A stretch of DNA of 64,000 nucleotides from Verrucomicrobiia bacterium (GTDB taxonomy: Bacteria; Verrucomicrobiota; Verrucomicrobiia; Limisphaerales; UBA1100). A model generated the notes under the pieces. That model saw only the letters and a program-made list of their open reading frames with translations, was not told where the DNA came from and did no database searches. The stretch is from positions 38,465 to 102,464 of the forward strand of contig JAAZZB010000003.1 of NCBI GenBank assembly GCA_014239365.1, written 5' to 3'. Below, in pieces: positions 53,459-63,862 of this stretch. A program made the translations under genes and the position numbers. Position 1 is the stretch's first letter, and every line of letters starts with the position of its first letter.

Positions 53459-54958
53459 TTATTTTTTCCTGCCCAAAAAAGCTTCGCGCTTGTCGGCCCA
53501 TTTTATTTTGCGGTCGAAAATTTTTCCGTATTTGGAGTAGCCGTGGTAGGGGACGGTTTCTTTTTTCCATTGGGCTACGGCGGCGTCATAGGTTTGGCGC
53601 ATTGCTTTGAGGGCTTCTTTGGCGTCGCTGTCGTTGATGACGTTGTGAAGTTCTGAGCGGTCTTTGTTGAGGTGATAAAGTTCATCCGTTGCTTTCAGAT
53701 TGCCTTCGGCATAGGGCCAGTGGATGTATTTCCAATCTTTGGTGACGACCGCGAAACTGTGCGCGGCTTTGGTGCCCCACACGTTGATGAGTGGTAAGGA
53801 TTGGTGGGTTTCGGCTTTTGGGTTGTTGTATAATTTCACGAGGCTGCGGCCGTCCATATTTTTTGGGATGGGCAATCCGGCGAGTTCGAGCATTGTTGGC
53901 GCGAAATCCACGTTGCCGGTCAGTGAACTGCAGCGGAGGCGTTTGCCGCTGTTCGCGTGACGCGGATCGAACATCAGCAACGGCACGCGCGAGGCCTCCT
54001 CATACGGCAACACTTTGGAGCCGTACCCGTGCGAGCCGCAGAGGAATCCGTTGTCGGACGTGTAAATAATCACCGTGTTGTCGGCGACGCCGTGGGCGTT
54101 GAGCGCGTCGCGGATCATGCCTACGGCCACGTCGATGGCGTAAATTTGTTGGTGATACTTGGCCATCACGCCGTCGTAATCTTTGTTGTAATTCCAGCTG
54201 CCAAAGCGTTCGTACTGTCGGCCCATTGTGCTTTGCTTGGAAAAATGTTTACCCGCAGCGCGGCCATAGTTTTCCGGTTTGGGGAATTTTTTGCCGGCGT
54301 AAACATGATCGAACTTTGGATCCGGATCCACCGGCCGATGCGGCGCTTTGAAGCTGATGGACAAACAAAACGGTGCCTTACCCTGCTTGGCGTCCTTAGC
54401 CATATCGCGAATGAAATCCTGCGCAAAGGCGCCGTAGGACAACGTCGCGTGTGGCCATTTTTTCGCGTAGGCCTTCATCGAAACATTTTTAGCCGTCACA
54501 AAACTCGTCTGCCCCGGGCCGCCGCCCCATTTGTCGAAATCCATTTCCGGCAGTTTTCCTTTTGTCGCCGGTTTGCCCGCCACCACAAACCCGAATTTTC
54601 CTGCGAACCCCGTTTTGTATCCCGCCTTCCGCAACAGCATCGGATAACTTTGCGCCCACTTTGTTTGCACCATCGCGCCGTGCTCAAAATTGCAGCCGGT
54701 TTTATACTCGAACATCCCCGTCATCACATTCGCCCGGCTCGCCATACAAATGGCCGTGGTATCGTAATGCGCATCGAAGATCATTCCGTCCGCGCCCAAG
54801 CGATCGAGGTTGGGCGTTTGCACTCCCGGCGCGCCGTAGCACCCCATCGTCCGCAAGGCTTGATCATCAGAAAGTAGGAAGACAAAATTCGGTCGCTGAT
54901 CCTTCGCCTGCAGCACCGCAACAAAAAAGAGTAAGCTCGAAAAAAGAATAAATCGCAT
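53459..54958 (-). CDS. Secreted sulfatase with CMASR motif
   Basis: The start at 54958 ([18 protein letters not shown]) gives a signal peptide and 499 residues; the frame extends 61 codons upstream over the neighbouring gene. Metal ligands are [15 protein letters not shown], and the formylglycine motif is C71[10 protein letters not shown], where alanine replaces proline, a tolerated variant (CxAxR). [14 protein letters not shown] and [15 protein letters not shown] complete the site. It lies 31 bp downstream of the alpha/beta-hydrolase gene, likely one operon. Confidence 0.92.
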   Translation of the reverse strand: MRFILFSSLLFFVAVLQAKDQRPNFVFLLSDDQALRTMGCYGAPGVQTPNLDRLGADGMIFDAHYDTTAICMASRANVMTGMFEYKTGCNFEHGAMVQTKWAQSYPMLLRKAGYKTGFAGKFGFVVAGKPATKGKLPEMDFDKWGGGPGQTSFVTAKNVSMKAYAKKWPHATLSYGAFAQDFIRDMAKDAKQGKAPFCLSISFKAPHRPVDPDPKFDHVYAGKKFPKPENYGRAAGKHFSKQSTMGRQYERFGSWNYNKDYDGVMAKYHQQIYAIDVAVGMIRDALNAHGVADNTVIIYTSDNGFLCGSHGYGSKVLPYEEASRVPLLMFDPRHANSGKRLRCSSLTGNVDFAPTMLELAGLPIPKNMDGRSLVKLYNNPKAETHQSLPLINVWGTKAAHSFAVVTKDWKYIHWPYAEGNLKATDELYHLNKDRSELHNVINDSDAKEALKAMRQTYDAAVAQWKKETVPYHGYSKYGKIFDRKIKWADKREAFLGRKK

Positions 54959-54989
54959 GCCCTTTTGTGGGGCCGAAAGCAAGATCAGG

Positions 54990-56831
54990 TCAATCCTCAA
55001 GCTGCCATTCAAGGCGTTTAAAAACAGGTTTGGGACCCTGCCAGGGGTCGGCGGCAAACACCATGGGCTTGGGGCGACGTACTTCATACTTGGCACAAAT
55101 CGCCAGTTGATCCATGTGCGCCCAACTGTTTGGGGCGGCACCGTCAGTCACCGATTTGAAATTTTTCAACCCAAGTTTCACCGTCTCAAGCGCTCCCCCT
55201 TTAATGCGCACCTCAGCGATGTACTCCCGCTGCTTGCCGCGATAATTGCGCCACACATTTTCTTTCAGCACAAAGGCCAGCACATTGGGTTTTTCACTTT
55301 GCAAAGTCAGGGCAAGTTTTGCACCTTCGGGGCCACTCCATTTCGGATCCGTGATCTTTCGCGTCCAGTGCTGGCATAGTGACCGGTGATTGCCGTTAAT
55401 GATGAACCAGTCACGGAACCCGCGTTTGAAATCATCAATAACGAGTTCAGTCTGACCGGAAGTTTTCACTCCGGCGGCTTCAAGCATTTGAGGTTTTGCC
55501 TCATGCAAAAGTGAACTGATACAAACCTCCTGCACGGTTTGGTTTCGCGGCAGTGCTGCCGGTTTGGGTAATTGATAATAAACATTGGCAAAGGCAAACA
55601 GCGGGCGCTTCGTATCCATAATCGGCAGGGCCCCAGTCCAGGTTGTGCCGTCCCGCCGAACCGAGGTGCTGCGCCAAAACCGCGAGCGGGGATCCGGATC
55701 CACTGAGTAAAAAATCTCGACCCGCTTGACCGGCAATCCTTTGGCTGGCGTCACTCGGAAAATTGGAACGTCGGTCAACTTGAGTTGACTGACCGGCGTC
55801 GCCGGCAGTTTCAAGCCGCCTCTTAAATGCTGATCCAGCCACAATACCCGCGCCACTTGTTGTTCCGGGTTGAAGCGGTGATTGAAATGCGGCGCAAACA
55901 CAAACCGTTGCGGCACTGATTTTTTTACGCGCGCGCCGGTTGCGTAAGTCGCGTCCATTTGCCCGTGGAAATCATTGCTCGCCCCAAGGTGCAGCAGCGG
56001 CGCGGTGATGCGCGGTGCGTAAAACTGATACCCCATCGTGCGCCGGAACAGCTCGAGATTGCCCCGTACATTGCGAATTTGCGGTGGCAGATCGTAATAG
56101 CGAAACGTGCGAAACCCCGTGCCGCCCACCGAGGGCGACGCCACCTTCACGCGCGCATCGGTGCCCGCCACATACATCGTGAGATTGCCGCCCATCGAAT
56201 GCCCGCGAATGCCCAGTTGCTTGCCATCGACCTCCGGCTGCTTTTCCAGAAACGTCAATCCGCGCCGGCAGCCAATTGTCAGCAAAAACCAATTGCAATT
56301 GCGAGGCGACTCCACCGCATCCAAAAACTTCTCGCCCGGCAGTACATTGAAATACCCCGGCACATTATTTTGCGTCGGATCCACCGCGCCCCAGTCCGTG
56401 TTCGCCTCGCCGGGCTTCGCGCCTTCCATCGGTCTGCCGCCCCAATTCACCGACAGCGCGCCGTAACCTTGCGACGCGTGAAACTTCACCAACATCAAAC
56501 TCGCCCGCTGTCCGCCGCCGTGCATATGTAAAATCCCCGGCAGTTTTTTTCCGCCCTTGGCCGGTTTTGCTTTTTTTTGAAATGCATAAAATCCCGCCAT
56601 CCACGCCGGCTCGCCCTTGAACGTCCCGACAAAATACCGCACGTAACGGATGACATTTCCATCCTCCTCCCATTCACGCACCACCTCGCTCTTCAGCGCT
56701 TCCTTGCGCGGATCGTAACCCGCCCAAAGCTCCGCCACAATTTGTGGTACTTTACCCTTCAACGGCGGCAACGAATCGGCGGCCGACATCACGCCGGCTA
56801 ATAAGATAAACGAAAGAAAGAAACGCATCAT
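54990..56831 (-). CDS. Secreted alpha/beta-hydrolase (acetyl xylan esterase-like)
   Basis: I place the start at the first of two ATGs, 56831 ([17 protein letters not shown]), with GGGG eight bases upstream; it gives a signal peptide and 613 residues. An N-terminal beta segment is followed by an alpha/beta-hydrolase core with [11 protein letters not shown] (oxyanion region), the nucleophile G-H-S-M-G near residue 210, ASNDFHGQ (acid) and APHFNHRF (His). The last 150 residues form a beta domain. This resembles acetyl xylan esterase/DLH-like hydrolases. Paired with the sulfatase, it may remove esters from sulfated glycans; substrate unknown. Confidence 0.85.
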   Translation of the reverse strand: MMRFFLSFILLAGVMSAADSLPPLKGKVPQIVAELWAGYDPRKEALKSEVVREWEEDGNVIRYVRYFVGTFKGEPAWMAGFYAFQKKAKPAKGGKKLPGILHMHGGGQRASLMLVKFHASQGYGALSVNWGGRPMEGAKPGEANTDWGAVDPTQNNVPGYFNVLPGEKFLDAVESPRNCNWFLLTIGCRRGLTFLEKQPEVDGKQLGIRGHSMGGNLTMYVAGTDARVKVASPSVGGTGFRTFRYYDLPPQIRNVRGNLELFRRTMGYQFYAPRITAPLLHLGASNDFHGQMDATYATGARVKKSVPQRFVFAPHFNHRFNPEQQVARVLWLDQHLRGGLKLPATPVSQLKLTDVPIFRVTPAKGLPVKRVEIFYSVDPDPRSRFWRSTSVRRDGTTWTGALPIMDTKRPLFAFANVYYQLPKPAALPRNQTVQEVCISSLLHEAKPQMLEAAGVKTSGQTELVIDDFKRGFRDWFIINGNHRSLCQHWTRKITDPKWSGPEGAKLALTLQSEKPNVLAFVLKENVWRNYRGKQREYIAEVRIKGGALETVKLGLKNFKSVTDGAAPNSWAHMDQLAICAKYEVRRPKPMVFAADPWQGPKPVFKRLEWQLED

Positions 56832-56935
56832 AGTCGCCCCGTAATAATTTTTACAAACAAACCTCCACCGCATAACAGCGTACGCCTTCACTCTCTGAAC
56901 TCACGCGCACTGCGCGCAGATTGGCCTAAATGCTG

Positions 56936-57175
56936 TCACACCGGAACGGCTTCGCGCATAGCGCGCGTGCTGGCGGGCGGCAAATCATAACCCTCCGCTT
57001 GTGCGGTGGTCACGGTGTCCTCCACAATTTCAGTAAGCTTTTGATAGGCTTCAACGGAAGATTCGCCATGGCACACGCCGCCGGCGGGAAATAAGTCGGG
57101 GCAATAGCCTACGTAGGCGCCGTCCTCCTCGCTCCAGCGAACAAACTGCAAATATTGATCTTGCGTCTTCATCAT
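56936..57175 (-). CDS. hicB: HicB-type antitoxin
   Basis: A 79-residue protein with the HicB partial RNase-H-like fold: YLQFVRWSEEDGAYVGYCPDL followed by GVCHGESSVEAYQKL. It overlaps the hicA gene upstream by ATGA, the usual toxin-then-antitoxin order. It probably neutralises HicA and represses the pair; no separate DNA-binding domain is visible, so repression is uncertain. Confidence 0.87.
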   Translation of the reverse strand: MMKTQDQYLQFVRWSEEDGAYVGYCPDLFPAGGVCHGESSVEAYQKLTEIVEDTVTTAQAEGYDLPPASTRAMREAVPV

Positions 57176-57369
57176 TTTACCCGTCGCAATCCGTTGCGAA
57201 CTTGCTTCTCCTGATAGTGTTGCGCGTCATCACCATCCCGACCGGACACCAAGATAAAGCCTTGGAATTTCGGATGCACAAATTTCCGGTGGCTTCCCTT
57301 GCCGCCTTTGATTCGCATAAAATCCGCCTGCTTAAGGTCTGCCACAAGTTGTCGGATTTTGCGCGGCAC
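57172..57369 (-). CDS. hicA: HicA-type toxin
   Basis: A 65-residue protein starting at a GTG. It has the small double-stranded-RNA-binding-like HicA fold with the catalytic histidine in KGGKGSHRKFVHP, where the usual GSHxxF is kept. HicA cleaves mRNA during translation. The overlap with hicB is 4 bp. Slightly longer C-terminal part than some HicA. Confidence 0.85.
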   Translation of the reverse strand: MPRKIRQLVADLKQADFMRIKGGKGSHRKFVHPKFQGFILVSGRDGDDAQHYQEKQVRNGLRRVK

Positions 57370-57436
57370 ACAATGGAATCTGCCACATAATCGGAAACGA
57401 TTCCAGCTTCATTTCAAAAACAAAAAACGCCCCGAA

Positions 57437-58624
57437 TTATAAATTCACCTCCACCGCATCCGCGGTAGCCTTGGCTTTGGCTCGGGCTTCGTCGATGGAT
57501 TTGCCGCGCGCGATGGCGACGCCCATGCGGCGTTTGCCTTTGACGTGGGGTTTGCCGAAGAGACGGAGTTGCGTGTCCGGCGCGGCGAGGGCGGCGTTTA
57601 GATTTCCAAAACTGACGTGGTCGCTTTCGCCTTCGACAAGGATGACCGCGCTGGCGCTGGGGCCGTGCTGGGTGATGTTCGGGATGGGCAAGCCGAGGAT
57701 GGCTCGGGCGTGCAGGGCGAATTGCGAAAGGTCCTGCGCGATCATCGTCACCATGCCCGTGTCGTGCGGGCGCGGGGAGACTTCGGAAAACAAAACGTCA
57801 TCGCCTTTCACAAAAAGTTCCACGCCGAAGATACCGCGACCGCCGAGGGCGTCAGTGATTTTTTTGGCGTAATCGCGCGCGTTGGCCAGAGCGGTGTCGG
57901 TCATCGGCTGCGGCTGCCATGATTCGCGGTAGTCGCCATCCACCTGCACGTGGCCGATGGGATCGCAAAAGCTCGTGCCGTTAACGTGCCGCACGGTGAG
58001 CAGCGTAATTTCATAATCGAAATCCACGAAGCCTTCCACGATCACCTTGCCCGCGCCCGCGCGCCCGCCTTCCTGCGCGTATTGCCACGAGGCATCGATG
58101 TCCGCCTCCGTCTTCACAAGGCTTTGGCCTTTGCCGCTGCTGGACATAATCGGCTTCACGACACACGGCAACCCGATGTTTTCGATGGCGGCCAAAAATT
58201 CCTCTTTCGTCGCGGCAAACTCAAACGGCGATGTGCGCAATTCCAGTTTTTCTGCCGCCAAGCGTCGGATGCCTTCGCGGTTCATCGTCAGCTGCGTGGC
58301 GCGCGCCGTTGGAATAATCGTTACCTTTCCTTCCTCCTCAATCGCCGCCAACACATCCGTCGCAATCGCCTCCACTTCCGGCACCACCAAATGCGGCTGC
58401 TCCTTTTCAATGACCGCGCGCAACGCGTCGCCATCGAGCATCGAAATCACGTGCGCCCGATCCGCCACTTGCATCGCCGGCGCATCGGCATACGCATCCA
58501 CCGCAATCACTTCCACGCCGTAGCGCTGCAGCTCGATGACGACCTCCTTGCCCAGCTCGCCCGACCCGCACAAAAGCACGCGCCTCGCTTCGTCAGTAAA
58601 TGGTGTTCCAATAGTGCTATTCAT
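57437..58624 (-). CDS. purT: Formate-dependent phosphoribosylglycinamide formyltransferase
   Basis: A 395-residue PurT, near the usual 392. It makes formyl-GAR from GAR, formate and ATP in purine synthesis. N-terminal [31 protein letters not shown], the ATP-grasp loop [28 protein letters not shown], and the metal-binding [15 protein letters not shown] are all present. It is a housekeeping gene between the HicAB pair and a sulfatase. Confidence 0.97.
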   Translation of the reverse strand: MNSTIGTPFTDEARRVLLCGSGELGKEVVIELQRYGVEVIAVDAYADAPAMQVADRAHVISMLDGDALRAVIEKEQPHLVVPEVEAIATDVLAAIEEEGKVTIIPTARATQLTMNREGIRRLAAEKLELRTSPFEFAATKEEFLAAIENIGLPCVVKPIMSSSGKGQSLVKTEADIDASWQYAQEGGRAGAGKVIVEGFVDFDYEITLLTVRHVNGTSFCDPIGHVQVDGDYRESWQPQPMTDTALANARDYAKKITDALGGRGIFGVELFVKGDDVLFSEVSPRPHDTGMVTMIAQDLSQFALHARAILGLPIPNITQHGPSASAVILVEGESDHVSFGNLNAALAAPDTQLRLFGKPHVKGKRRMGVAIARGKSIDEARAKAKATADAVEVNL

Positions 58625-58693
58625 GAATGCGCAAACCCTACGACCTCCCGCCGCCGTTGGCTACTGTGAGTTGTTCAGAGGACAAGCGCGTGT

Positions 58694-60241
58694 TCACGAC
58701 CGGCTGCGACCGGCGTCGATGATTTCTTGAAGTTCTTTTTTCATGCGCTCGAAAATTTCGGGGTGTTTCTCGGCAACGTTTTTCTTTTCCTGAATGTCTT
58801 TGCTCAAATCGAACAGGGCAAAATGCGGCGCGGGTTGGCCGGCGAGTTTGTTGGTGACGATGACATTGCGTTTGTGTTTGGTATCGTGGCGTTGGAGTTT
58901 CCAGTTACCGGCGCGGTAGCCGTAGTTACCGCCACGGCCGTTGTCTTGTTGCACGAGGTGGTCGCGGCCTTTGGCATCTTTTTTGCCGAGTAATGCCCCG
59001 AGCAAATTGAAGCTATCGGGCACGGCGGCCTTGGGCAGCTTCACGTTGGCGAGGGCGGCGAAGCTGGCGGCGAGGTCGATGGTGCAGACCATTTTATCAG
59101 ATACCGCCGGTTTGATTTTGCCGGGCCAATAGGTGATGAACGGCGTGCGCGTGCCGCCTTCGAGCACGCTGTATTTGCCGCCGCTGAAGGGGCCGTTCGG
59201 TTTGTGGTCGCCCATTTTTTCCAGCGCTTCATCTTTGTAACCATCGTCGCCCACAGGGCCGTTGTCCGAGCAAAACACGATGAGGGTGTTGTCGGAGAGT
59301 TTGAGGCGATCGAGCGTTTTTACGAGCTCGCCTACGCACCAGTCGAGCTGCACGATCACGTCGCCGCGATAGCTCAGGCCGGACTTGCCGCGAAAGCGCT
59401 CGTGCGGAATGCGCGGCACGTGCAGATCATGCGAGGAGAAAAACAGGAAGAAGGGATTGTCCTTGTTGGCCTCGATCCATTTGTTCGATTGCTTCACCCA
59501 TTCGTCGGCTAAATCCTCATCGCGGAAACGCGCCGCGTGGCCGCCGGTGTAAAAACCAATCCGGCTGATGCCATTGTGAATGGTCGAGTTATGGCCGTGG
59601 CTCCAATCCATCTTGAGCGTGCTCCGATGCGTTTTACCAGTTGGATGATCGGGGCTCGGTTTTCTATTTCCAACCCACAACGGGTCTTTCGGGTCGAGAT
59701 TCTTCACGCGATGATTTTCCACATAAACCTGCGGCACGCGATCATTCGTGGTGGGCAGCAAAAAGCTATAATCAAACCCAATCTCGCGCGGCCCCGGTTT
59801 CAGTTCGCCATTCCAATCCGGCCCCTTTGGCCCGCCGAGGCCAAGATGCCATTTACCAATCACCGCCGTTTTATATCCGCCCTTTTGCAAAAGACTCGGC
59901 AACGTCTCCGGCCCCGGCTGGATCACCGCCGGACTATTCGGCGGCGCAATCCCCGTGCCCTTCTGGCGAAACGCGTACTTCCCCGTAAGAAACGAAAACC
60001 GCGTCGGCGTGCAAGTGGATGCCGAGCAATATCCGCTTGTAAATCGCAACCCCCGCGCCGCCAACCGATCAATATGCGGCGTCTTCAAATTCTTCGGCTT
60101 CGCGCCATAGCAGCCGATGTCGCCATAACCGAGGTCGTCCGCCATAATGACGATGATGTTGGGTTTGGGATTTTCCTTGGCAATACTGCTAAAGCTGCCA
60201 ATGGCGAATGCGAACAGGAAGAATAGGGATCTAGCTTTCAT
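58694..60241 (-). CDS. Secreted type I sulfatase (CTPTR)
   Basis: The start at 60241 (MKARSLFFLFAFAIGSFSS) gives a signal peptide and 515 residues; upstream open codons are not signal-like. Metal ligands are MADDLGYGD, formylglycine motif C77-T-P-T-R-F-S-F-L-T-G, then GKWHLGLGG, SSHDLHVPRIPHERF and FCSDNGPVGDDGY. This is an arylsulfatase of the type widespread in PVC bacteria. It is divergent from the GNAT gene. Confidence 0.93.
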   Translation of the reverse strand: MKARSLFFLFAFAIGSFSSIAKENPKPNIIVIMADDLGYGDIGCYGAKPKNLKTPHIDRLAARGLRFTSGYCSASTCTPTRFSFLTGKYAFRQKGTGIAPPNSPAVIQPGPETLPSLLQKGGYKTAVIGKWHLGLGGPKGPDWNGELKPGPREIGFDYSFLLPTTNDRVPQVYVENHRVKNLDPKDPLWVGNRKPSPDHPTGKTHRSTLKMDWSHGHNSTIHNGISRIGFYTGGHAARFRDEDLADEWVKQSNKWIEANKDNPFFLFFSSHDLHVPRIPHERFRGKSGLSYRGDVIVQLDWCVGELVKTLDRLKLSDNTLIVFCSDNGPVGDDGYKDEALEKMGDHKPNGPFSGGKYSVLEGGTRTPFITYWPGKIKPAVSDKMVCTIDLAASFAALANVKLPKAAVPDSFNLLGALLGKKDAKGRDHLVQQDNGRGGNYGYRAGNWKLQRHDTKHKRNVIVTNKLAGQPAPHFALFDLSKDIQEKKNVAEKHPEIFERMKKELQEIIDAGRSRS

Positions 60242-60397
60242 GTGTGCACCGAACTTGCCGGAAAAATTGGATTGAGTCAGGGAAAAACTGAAAGCCGCCT
60301 TCATTTCCGAAACATGTCCTAGCGATAATCCACAGTGCCCCTGAGACTTGGAATGAATCTCGAATGTCCCCAAGATTCCGCCAGTCGTATTGCATTG

Positions 60398-60859
60398 ATG
60401 GAATTTAGCAAAATACAAATTGCCAAGCTCGATGAATCCATGGCTTCAGTTGATCCTGTGGTGCGGTGGATCATCACCCAATGGCCGGAGGAATCCGCGG
60501 AGGAAGTCCGCCAAATGCTTTTGGATGATTCTGATTGTCCGGCAACTTTGGTGGCCATGGCGGGCGAGGAGCCCATCGGCGTGCTGGCCTTCAAAAGTCA
60601 TCCGCCCGCGCAGTCCGATATCGACGAACTGTGGATCAATGTCCTCTTCGTCAAATCAATCTGGCGCCATCGGGGCATCAGCCGCCAATTGGTTCGCGAA
60701 AGCATCACCGGTGCTCGTGATCATGGTCGGAAGCACCTGTTTGTCTTCACGGACATCCCGCAATTCTACGAAAACCTCGGCTGGCAACGATACAGTTTCA
60801 ATGAAGCCAAAAAGATGCACGTGCTCCGAATGGCCGTCCCACAAAAAGTAACGAGCTGA
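60398..60859 (+). CDS. GNAT-family N-acetyltransferase
   Basis: The start is uncertain: 60398 (MEFSKIQIAKLDES) puts the first beta strand at the N-terminus, but an ATG at 60353 and a GTG at 60335 are also in frame. About 153 residues. GNAT motif A is visible as ELWINVLFVKSIWRHRGISRQLV, with the acetyl-CoA loop R-x-x-G-I-S, and the later FTDIPQFYENLGWQRY is the usual motif B. The acceptor is unknown. It is the only plus-strand gene among minus-strand sulfatases. Confidence 0.88.
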   Translation: MEFSKIQIAKLDESMASVDPVVRWIITQWPEESAEEVRQMLLDDSDCPATLVAMAGEEPIGVLAFKSHPPAQSDIDELWINVLFVKSIWRHRGISRQLVRESITGARDHGRKHLFVFTDIPQFYENLGWQRYSFNEAKKMHVLRMAVPQKVTS

Positions 60860-60881
60860 ACGACTCTTTTCTTTTCAGCTC
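60853..60881. terminator. Possible bidirectional terminator
   Basis: Perfect 8-bp arms GAGCTGAA / TTCAGCTC around a 13-base loop lie at the convergent ends of the GNAT gene and the next sulfatase. There is no clear T-run after either arm, so confidence is low. Confidence 0.35.
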
Positions 60882-60896
60882 ACAACCAAAAGAATT

Positions 60897-62300
60897 CTAC
60901 TTGCGCCGAAAATTTCCGGTCAATTCCGGTCCTTCATCGGGCGGCAGGGATTTGTGCCAGACGATGCAGGCTTTGGCGAATTTGGCGACCAAGTCGGAAT
61001 TTTGGGAGGCGAGGTTTTTGGTTTCGGCGCGGTCGGTTTTCAGGTTGTAGAGTTGGGGATTGGTGCCGTCGTATTCGCAGAGGAATTTCCAATCGCCACT
61101 GCGGAGGGCGAGGTCGGGGAGGTTTTTGTCGCCGTAATATGCATCGCGGTCGGGTGGTCGGCGGAAGTGGATGGGGGCTTGGCGCGAGGCGGTGGATTGG
61201 CCGAGTAATGTTTTGGGAAGCGATTCGCCGTCGAATTTTGTGTGCTTGGGATGGGGCGTGCCGGTGATAGTCAGCAGCGTGGGCACGAGGTCGATGGCGG
61301 AAAAGACGGAGGTGCGGTTCACGTAATTTTTTTTGCTCACGGGGCTGCCCCAAACGATGAGGGAGGAACGAATGCCACCTTCGTAGAGTTGGGTTTTATA
61401 TCCGCGGAAGGGCCCAGCGGAACCGGCACCGCGTTCGGGGCCGTTGTCGGAGCACACGAGGATGAGGGTGTTCGCTCTCAACGCGGGGTCGTTGCGGATG
61501 TGGTCGAAGAGCTTGCCGAGTTGGCGATCCATTTCCTGCAACACGGAATGGTACAGGCCGCGTTTGCCATCGGCCCATTGATCGACCGGCGGCCAGAACG
61601 GACTGTGCACGTCGTCGGGCCAGAGGTTGATGTAAAAAGGCTGCTTGGCCTTGCTGGCTTTTTGGATGAACGGAATCGCGGCATCGACAAACCCGCCGGT
61701 GATTTTGGAGCGTTGCATCCAGCGAGCGCCTTTGCCCAATCGCTCGGCATCGACCCAGATGCGGCCGGGCTTTTTAGCATCCTGCCCGGGCCGTAAAGTG
61801 AGCGGCAACAGCTTCGGCCCCATGCCCTCGAAGTTAGTCAGCGAAACATCAAAACCATACTCAGTGATCGCCGGTGCCTCGGCCACGTCGCGTTGGCCGC
61901 CCATATGCCATTTTCCAAAATGCCCCGTCGCATAACCGGCCCGCTGCAGCCAACGGGCAAGCATCGGCGCCTTGGGATCGAGCCACTGCGCCATCCCGCG
62001 GCGTTTGTTAATGGCGCGATGCGCAAGATACGAAGTGATGCGCCAACGCTGCGGATATTGCCCCGTGGAAATCGCCACGCGCGACGGCGAGCAAATCGGC
62101 GAGTTCACATAAAACTGCTCGAACCGAATGCCCTCCCGCGCCAACCGATCAATGTGCGGCGTCCGCGCGGCCTTATTCCCAAAACAAGAAAAATCCCCCC
62201 AGCCCATATCATCAATAAACACCAACACAACATTCGGCGGCGCAGCGGCGAGAGTAGAGTTGAGGAAGGCGGTGAGTGTGAGGATTAGAAAAAATCTCAT
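60897..62300 (-). CDS. Secreted type I sulfatase (CSPSR)
   Basis: A 467-residue sulfatase with signal peptide about 1-19. Metal ligands are FIDDMGWGD, formylglycine motif C70-S-P-S-R-V-A-I-S-T-G, then GKWHMGGQR, WPDDVHSPFWPP and VCSDNGPERG. The start overlaps the stop of a hicA gene by ATGA, so it is at the end of a hicB-hicA-sulfatase unit, an unusual coupling of a toxin-antitoxin pair to a secreted enzyme. Confidence 0.93.
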   Translation of the reverse strand: MRFFLILTLTAFLNSTLAAAPPNVVLVFIDDMGWGDFSCFGNKAARTPHIDRLAREGIRFEQFYVNSPICSPSRVAISTGQYPQRWRITSYLAHRAINKRRGMAQWLDPKAPMLARWLQRAGYATGHFGKWHMGGQRDVAEAPAITEYGFDVSLTNFEGMGPKLLPLTLRPGQDAKKPGRIWVDAERLGKGARWMQRSKITGGFVDAAIPFIQKASKAKQPFYINLWPDDVHSPFWPPVDQWADGKRGLYHSVLQEMDRQLGKLFDHIRNDPALRANTLILVCSDNGPERGAGSAGPFRGYKTQLYEGGIRSSLIVWGSPVSKKNYVNRTSVFSAIDLVPTLLTITGTPHPKHTKFDGESLPKTLLGQSTASRQAPIHFRRPPDRDAYYGDKNLPDLALRSGDWKFLCEYDGTNPQLYNLKTDRAETKNLASQNSDLVAKFAKACIVWHKSLPPDEGPELTGNFRRK

Positions 62301-62482
62301 TCAGAATCGGTCGTTAAATCCTTGATAATTTTCTTGGCAAGAATTTCGTTGATCTCGCGATGCCGTGGCACTGGCTGAGATTTTCCAGTTTGTGGGTTGT
62401 GATAAATATCGTGCCGTCCGCCATGCCGCAGCAGCGTGCATCCTGCGCCCTCAAGTTTGGAAATCAAGTCACGCCGCTTCAC
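62297..62482 (-). CDS. hicA: HicA-type toxin
   Basis: A 61-residue HicA starting at a GTG: KRRDLISKLEGAGCTLLRHGGRHDIYHN, where the His in GGRHDIY is the catalytic one, then VPRHREINEILAKKIIKDL. It is overlapped on both sides: by the hicB stop (4 bp) upstream and the sulfatase start (4 bp) downstream. The order hicB then hicA is the reverse of the other HicAB pair in the window. Confidence 0.92.
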   Translation of the reverse strand: MKRRDLISKLEGAGCTLLRHGGRHDIYHNPQTGKSQPVPRHREINEILAKKIIKDLTTDSE

Positions 62483-62670
62483 GCGATTTCCAATTCCTCG
62501 ACCTTGCGAATCCCCGGAATGGGTTCCTTGCCGAAAGTCTCATGGAGGTCACGAAGGTGTACCTTGAGGTCATCCAAATCCTCCCCCTGTGTCCAATGAT
62601 CCGGGTGGTCATTCAGAAATCCCAAATGAATTCCATCCGTTTCAACCCAGTAAGTAAATTGTGCTTTCAT
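62479..62670 (-). CDS. hicB: HicB-like short antitoxin
   Basis: The start at 62670 (MKAQFTYWVETDGIHLGFL) gives 63 residues. It has the HicB N-terminal strands (YWVETDGIHLGFLNDHPDHW) and the helix TQGEDLDDLKVHLRDLHETF, but it lacks a DNA-binding C-terminal domain. It overlaps hicA by GTGA. As an antitoxin it would be translated before its toxin. Confidence 0.87.
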   Translation of the reverse strand: MKAQFTYWVETDGIHLGFLNDHPDHWTQGEDLDDLKVHLRDLHETFGKEPIPGIRKVEELEIA

Positions 62671-62713
62671 GCGTGTAGTATCGTCTATCACATCCTGATT
62701 TGCCAATCAAAAT

Positions 62714-63787
62714 TTACCCCACTTTCTTCAACCGCGTCACGCGGCCGGTGTGGACCCATTCGGCGACGAGGATGTTCCCCTCGTTGTCGAAGCAGGCGTC
62801 GTGGGGGTGGACGAATTTTCCGTTGACCCAGGTTTTGGCGTTGCCGCGGTTGACGGTTTTCTTTTTCACGACGCCTTCGACGTCATCGCCGAGTTGGGCG
62901 ACGACTTCGTTTTTCTCATTGAGCAATGTCACTCGGGCGTGGAGCTCGGGGACGAGCATTAGATTTTTGTAAGTATCTATGTTGGCGGGGAGGCCGAAGC
63001 CGCGGAGGGTGGTGAGGTGCTGGCCTTCGAGCGTGAGGTATTGCAGCGTGTGGTTCGCGCGATCGCAGACGACGACGCGTTCGGTGCGGCCGGGGCGGCG
63101 GTCGATCCAGATACCGTGCGGCAGGTTGAATTTTCCATTGCCCTTGCCGGGGCCACCGAATTTGGAAACCCAATTGGCATCCTTGTCGAAGCGGTGGATG
63201 CACCAGGAACCGTAGCCATCGGCGAGCAGGAAGCCGCCGTCATTAAGGAAGGCAAAGTTGGTGGGCATAAAGGCATCGCGTCCCCAGCGTTTGACGCGCA
63301 CTTTGTCTTCGTCCTTTTTGTAAACGCCACTGTCCATCGGCGCGTACTTTTCCCAAACCGTCTCGCCCGTGAGCGTGAGCTTGGCGAAGGACTTCACCTG
63401 TTGATACGCGCACACATAAAGAAACTGCTCCTTGCCCTCCGTGCGTACCTCGATGCCGTGACCGCCGCCCTGAAATTGTTTGCCAAAAGCACGAATGAAT
63501 TTGCCGTGCGGATCAAAAACAAAAATAGACGGATGCTCCTTCAAATTCGCCCGGCCCTCGTGGATCACATAAACGCGCCCCTCGGCATCGACGGCCACGT
63601 TATGAGTCGTCTGCCAAGAGTACTTCTCCGGCAACCGCGCCCAATCGTGTTGCACCTCATACCGATGCTCGCCCTTGCCAATGACAAGTTGCCTTGGGTT
63701 CTTATTAGCCAACAACAACTGCGGCGCAGCAACGGCGGCAACGGTTGAATTAGCAAGAAAACGACGGCGGGAGACAGGATTTTTCAT
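62714..63787 (-). CDS. TAT-exported NHL-repeat propeller protein
   Basis: A 357-residue protein with a TAT signal (S-R-R-R-F-L-A-N). The mature part is an NHL/6-bladed propeller: THNVAVDAEGRVYVIHEG, GKFIRAFGKQFQGGGHGIEV, FLNDGGFLLADGYGSWCIHRF, KGNGKFNLPHGIWIDR and FVHPHDACFDNEGNILVAEW. The pattern resembles peptidyl-alpha-hydroxyglycine alpha-amidating lyase-like propellers, common in PVC bacteria; the lyase residues cannot be confirmed here. It is the last gene before the repeat region at the window end. Confidence 0.9.
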   Translation of the reverse strand: MKNPVSRRRFLANSTVAAVAAPQLLLANKNPRQLVIGKGEHRYEVQHDWARLPEKYSWQTTHNVAVDAEGRVYVIHEGRANLKEHPSIFVFDPHGKFIRAFGKQFQGGGHGIEVRTEGKEQFLYVCAYQQVKSFAKLTLTGETVWEKYAPMDSGVYKKDEDKVRVKRWGRDAFMPTNFAFLNDGGFLLADGYGSWCIHRFDKDANWVSKFGGPGKGNGKFNLPHGIWIDRRPGRTERVVVCDRANHTLQYLTLEGQHLTTLRGFGLPANIDTYKNLMLVPELHARVTLLNEKNEVVAQLGDDVEGVVKKKTVNRGNAKTWVNGKFVHPHDACFDNEGNILVAEWVHTGRVTRLKKVG

Positions 63788-63862
63788 AAGCGTTTGGTTG
63801 CCGGAAGTTTACGCCGCGAGCGATGAGACGCAAGACCGTAGCACCAAAGGTGCGGCCAGATA

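Noticed and set aside
54959..55141. N-terminal extension of the CMASR sulfatase
   Set aside because: It overlaps the end of the neighbouring hydrolase gene and lacks signal character; the ATG at 54958 starts a clear signal peptide.
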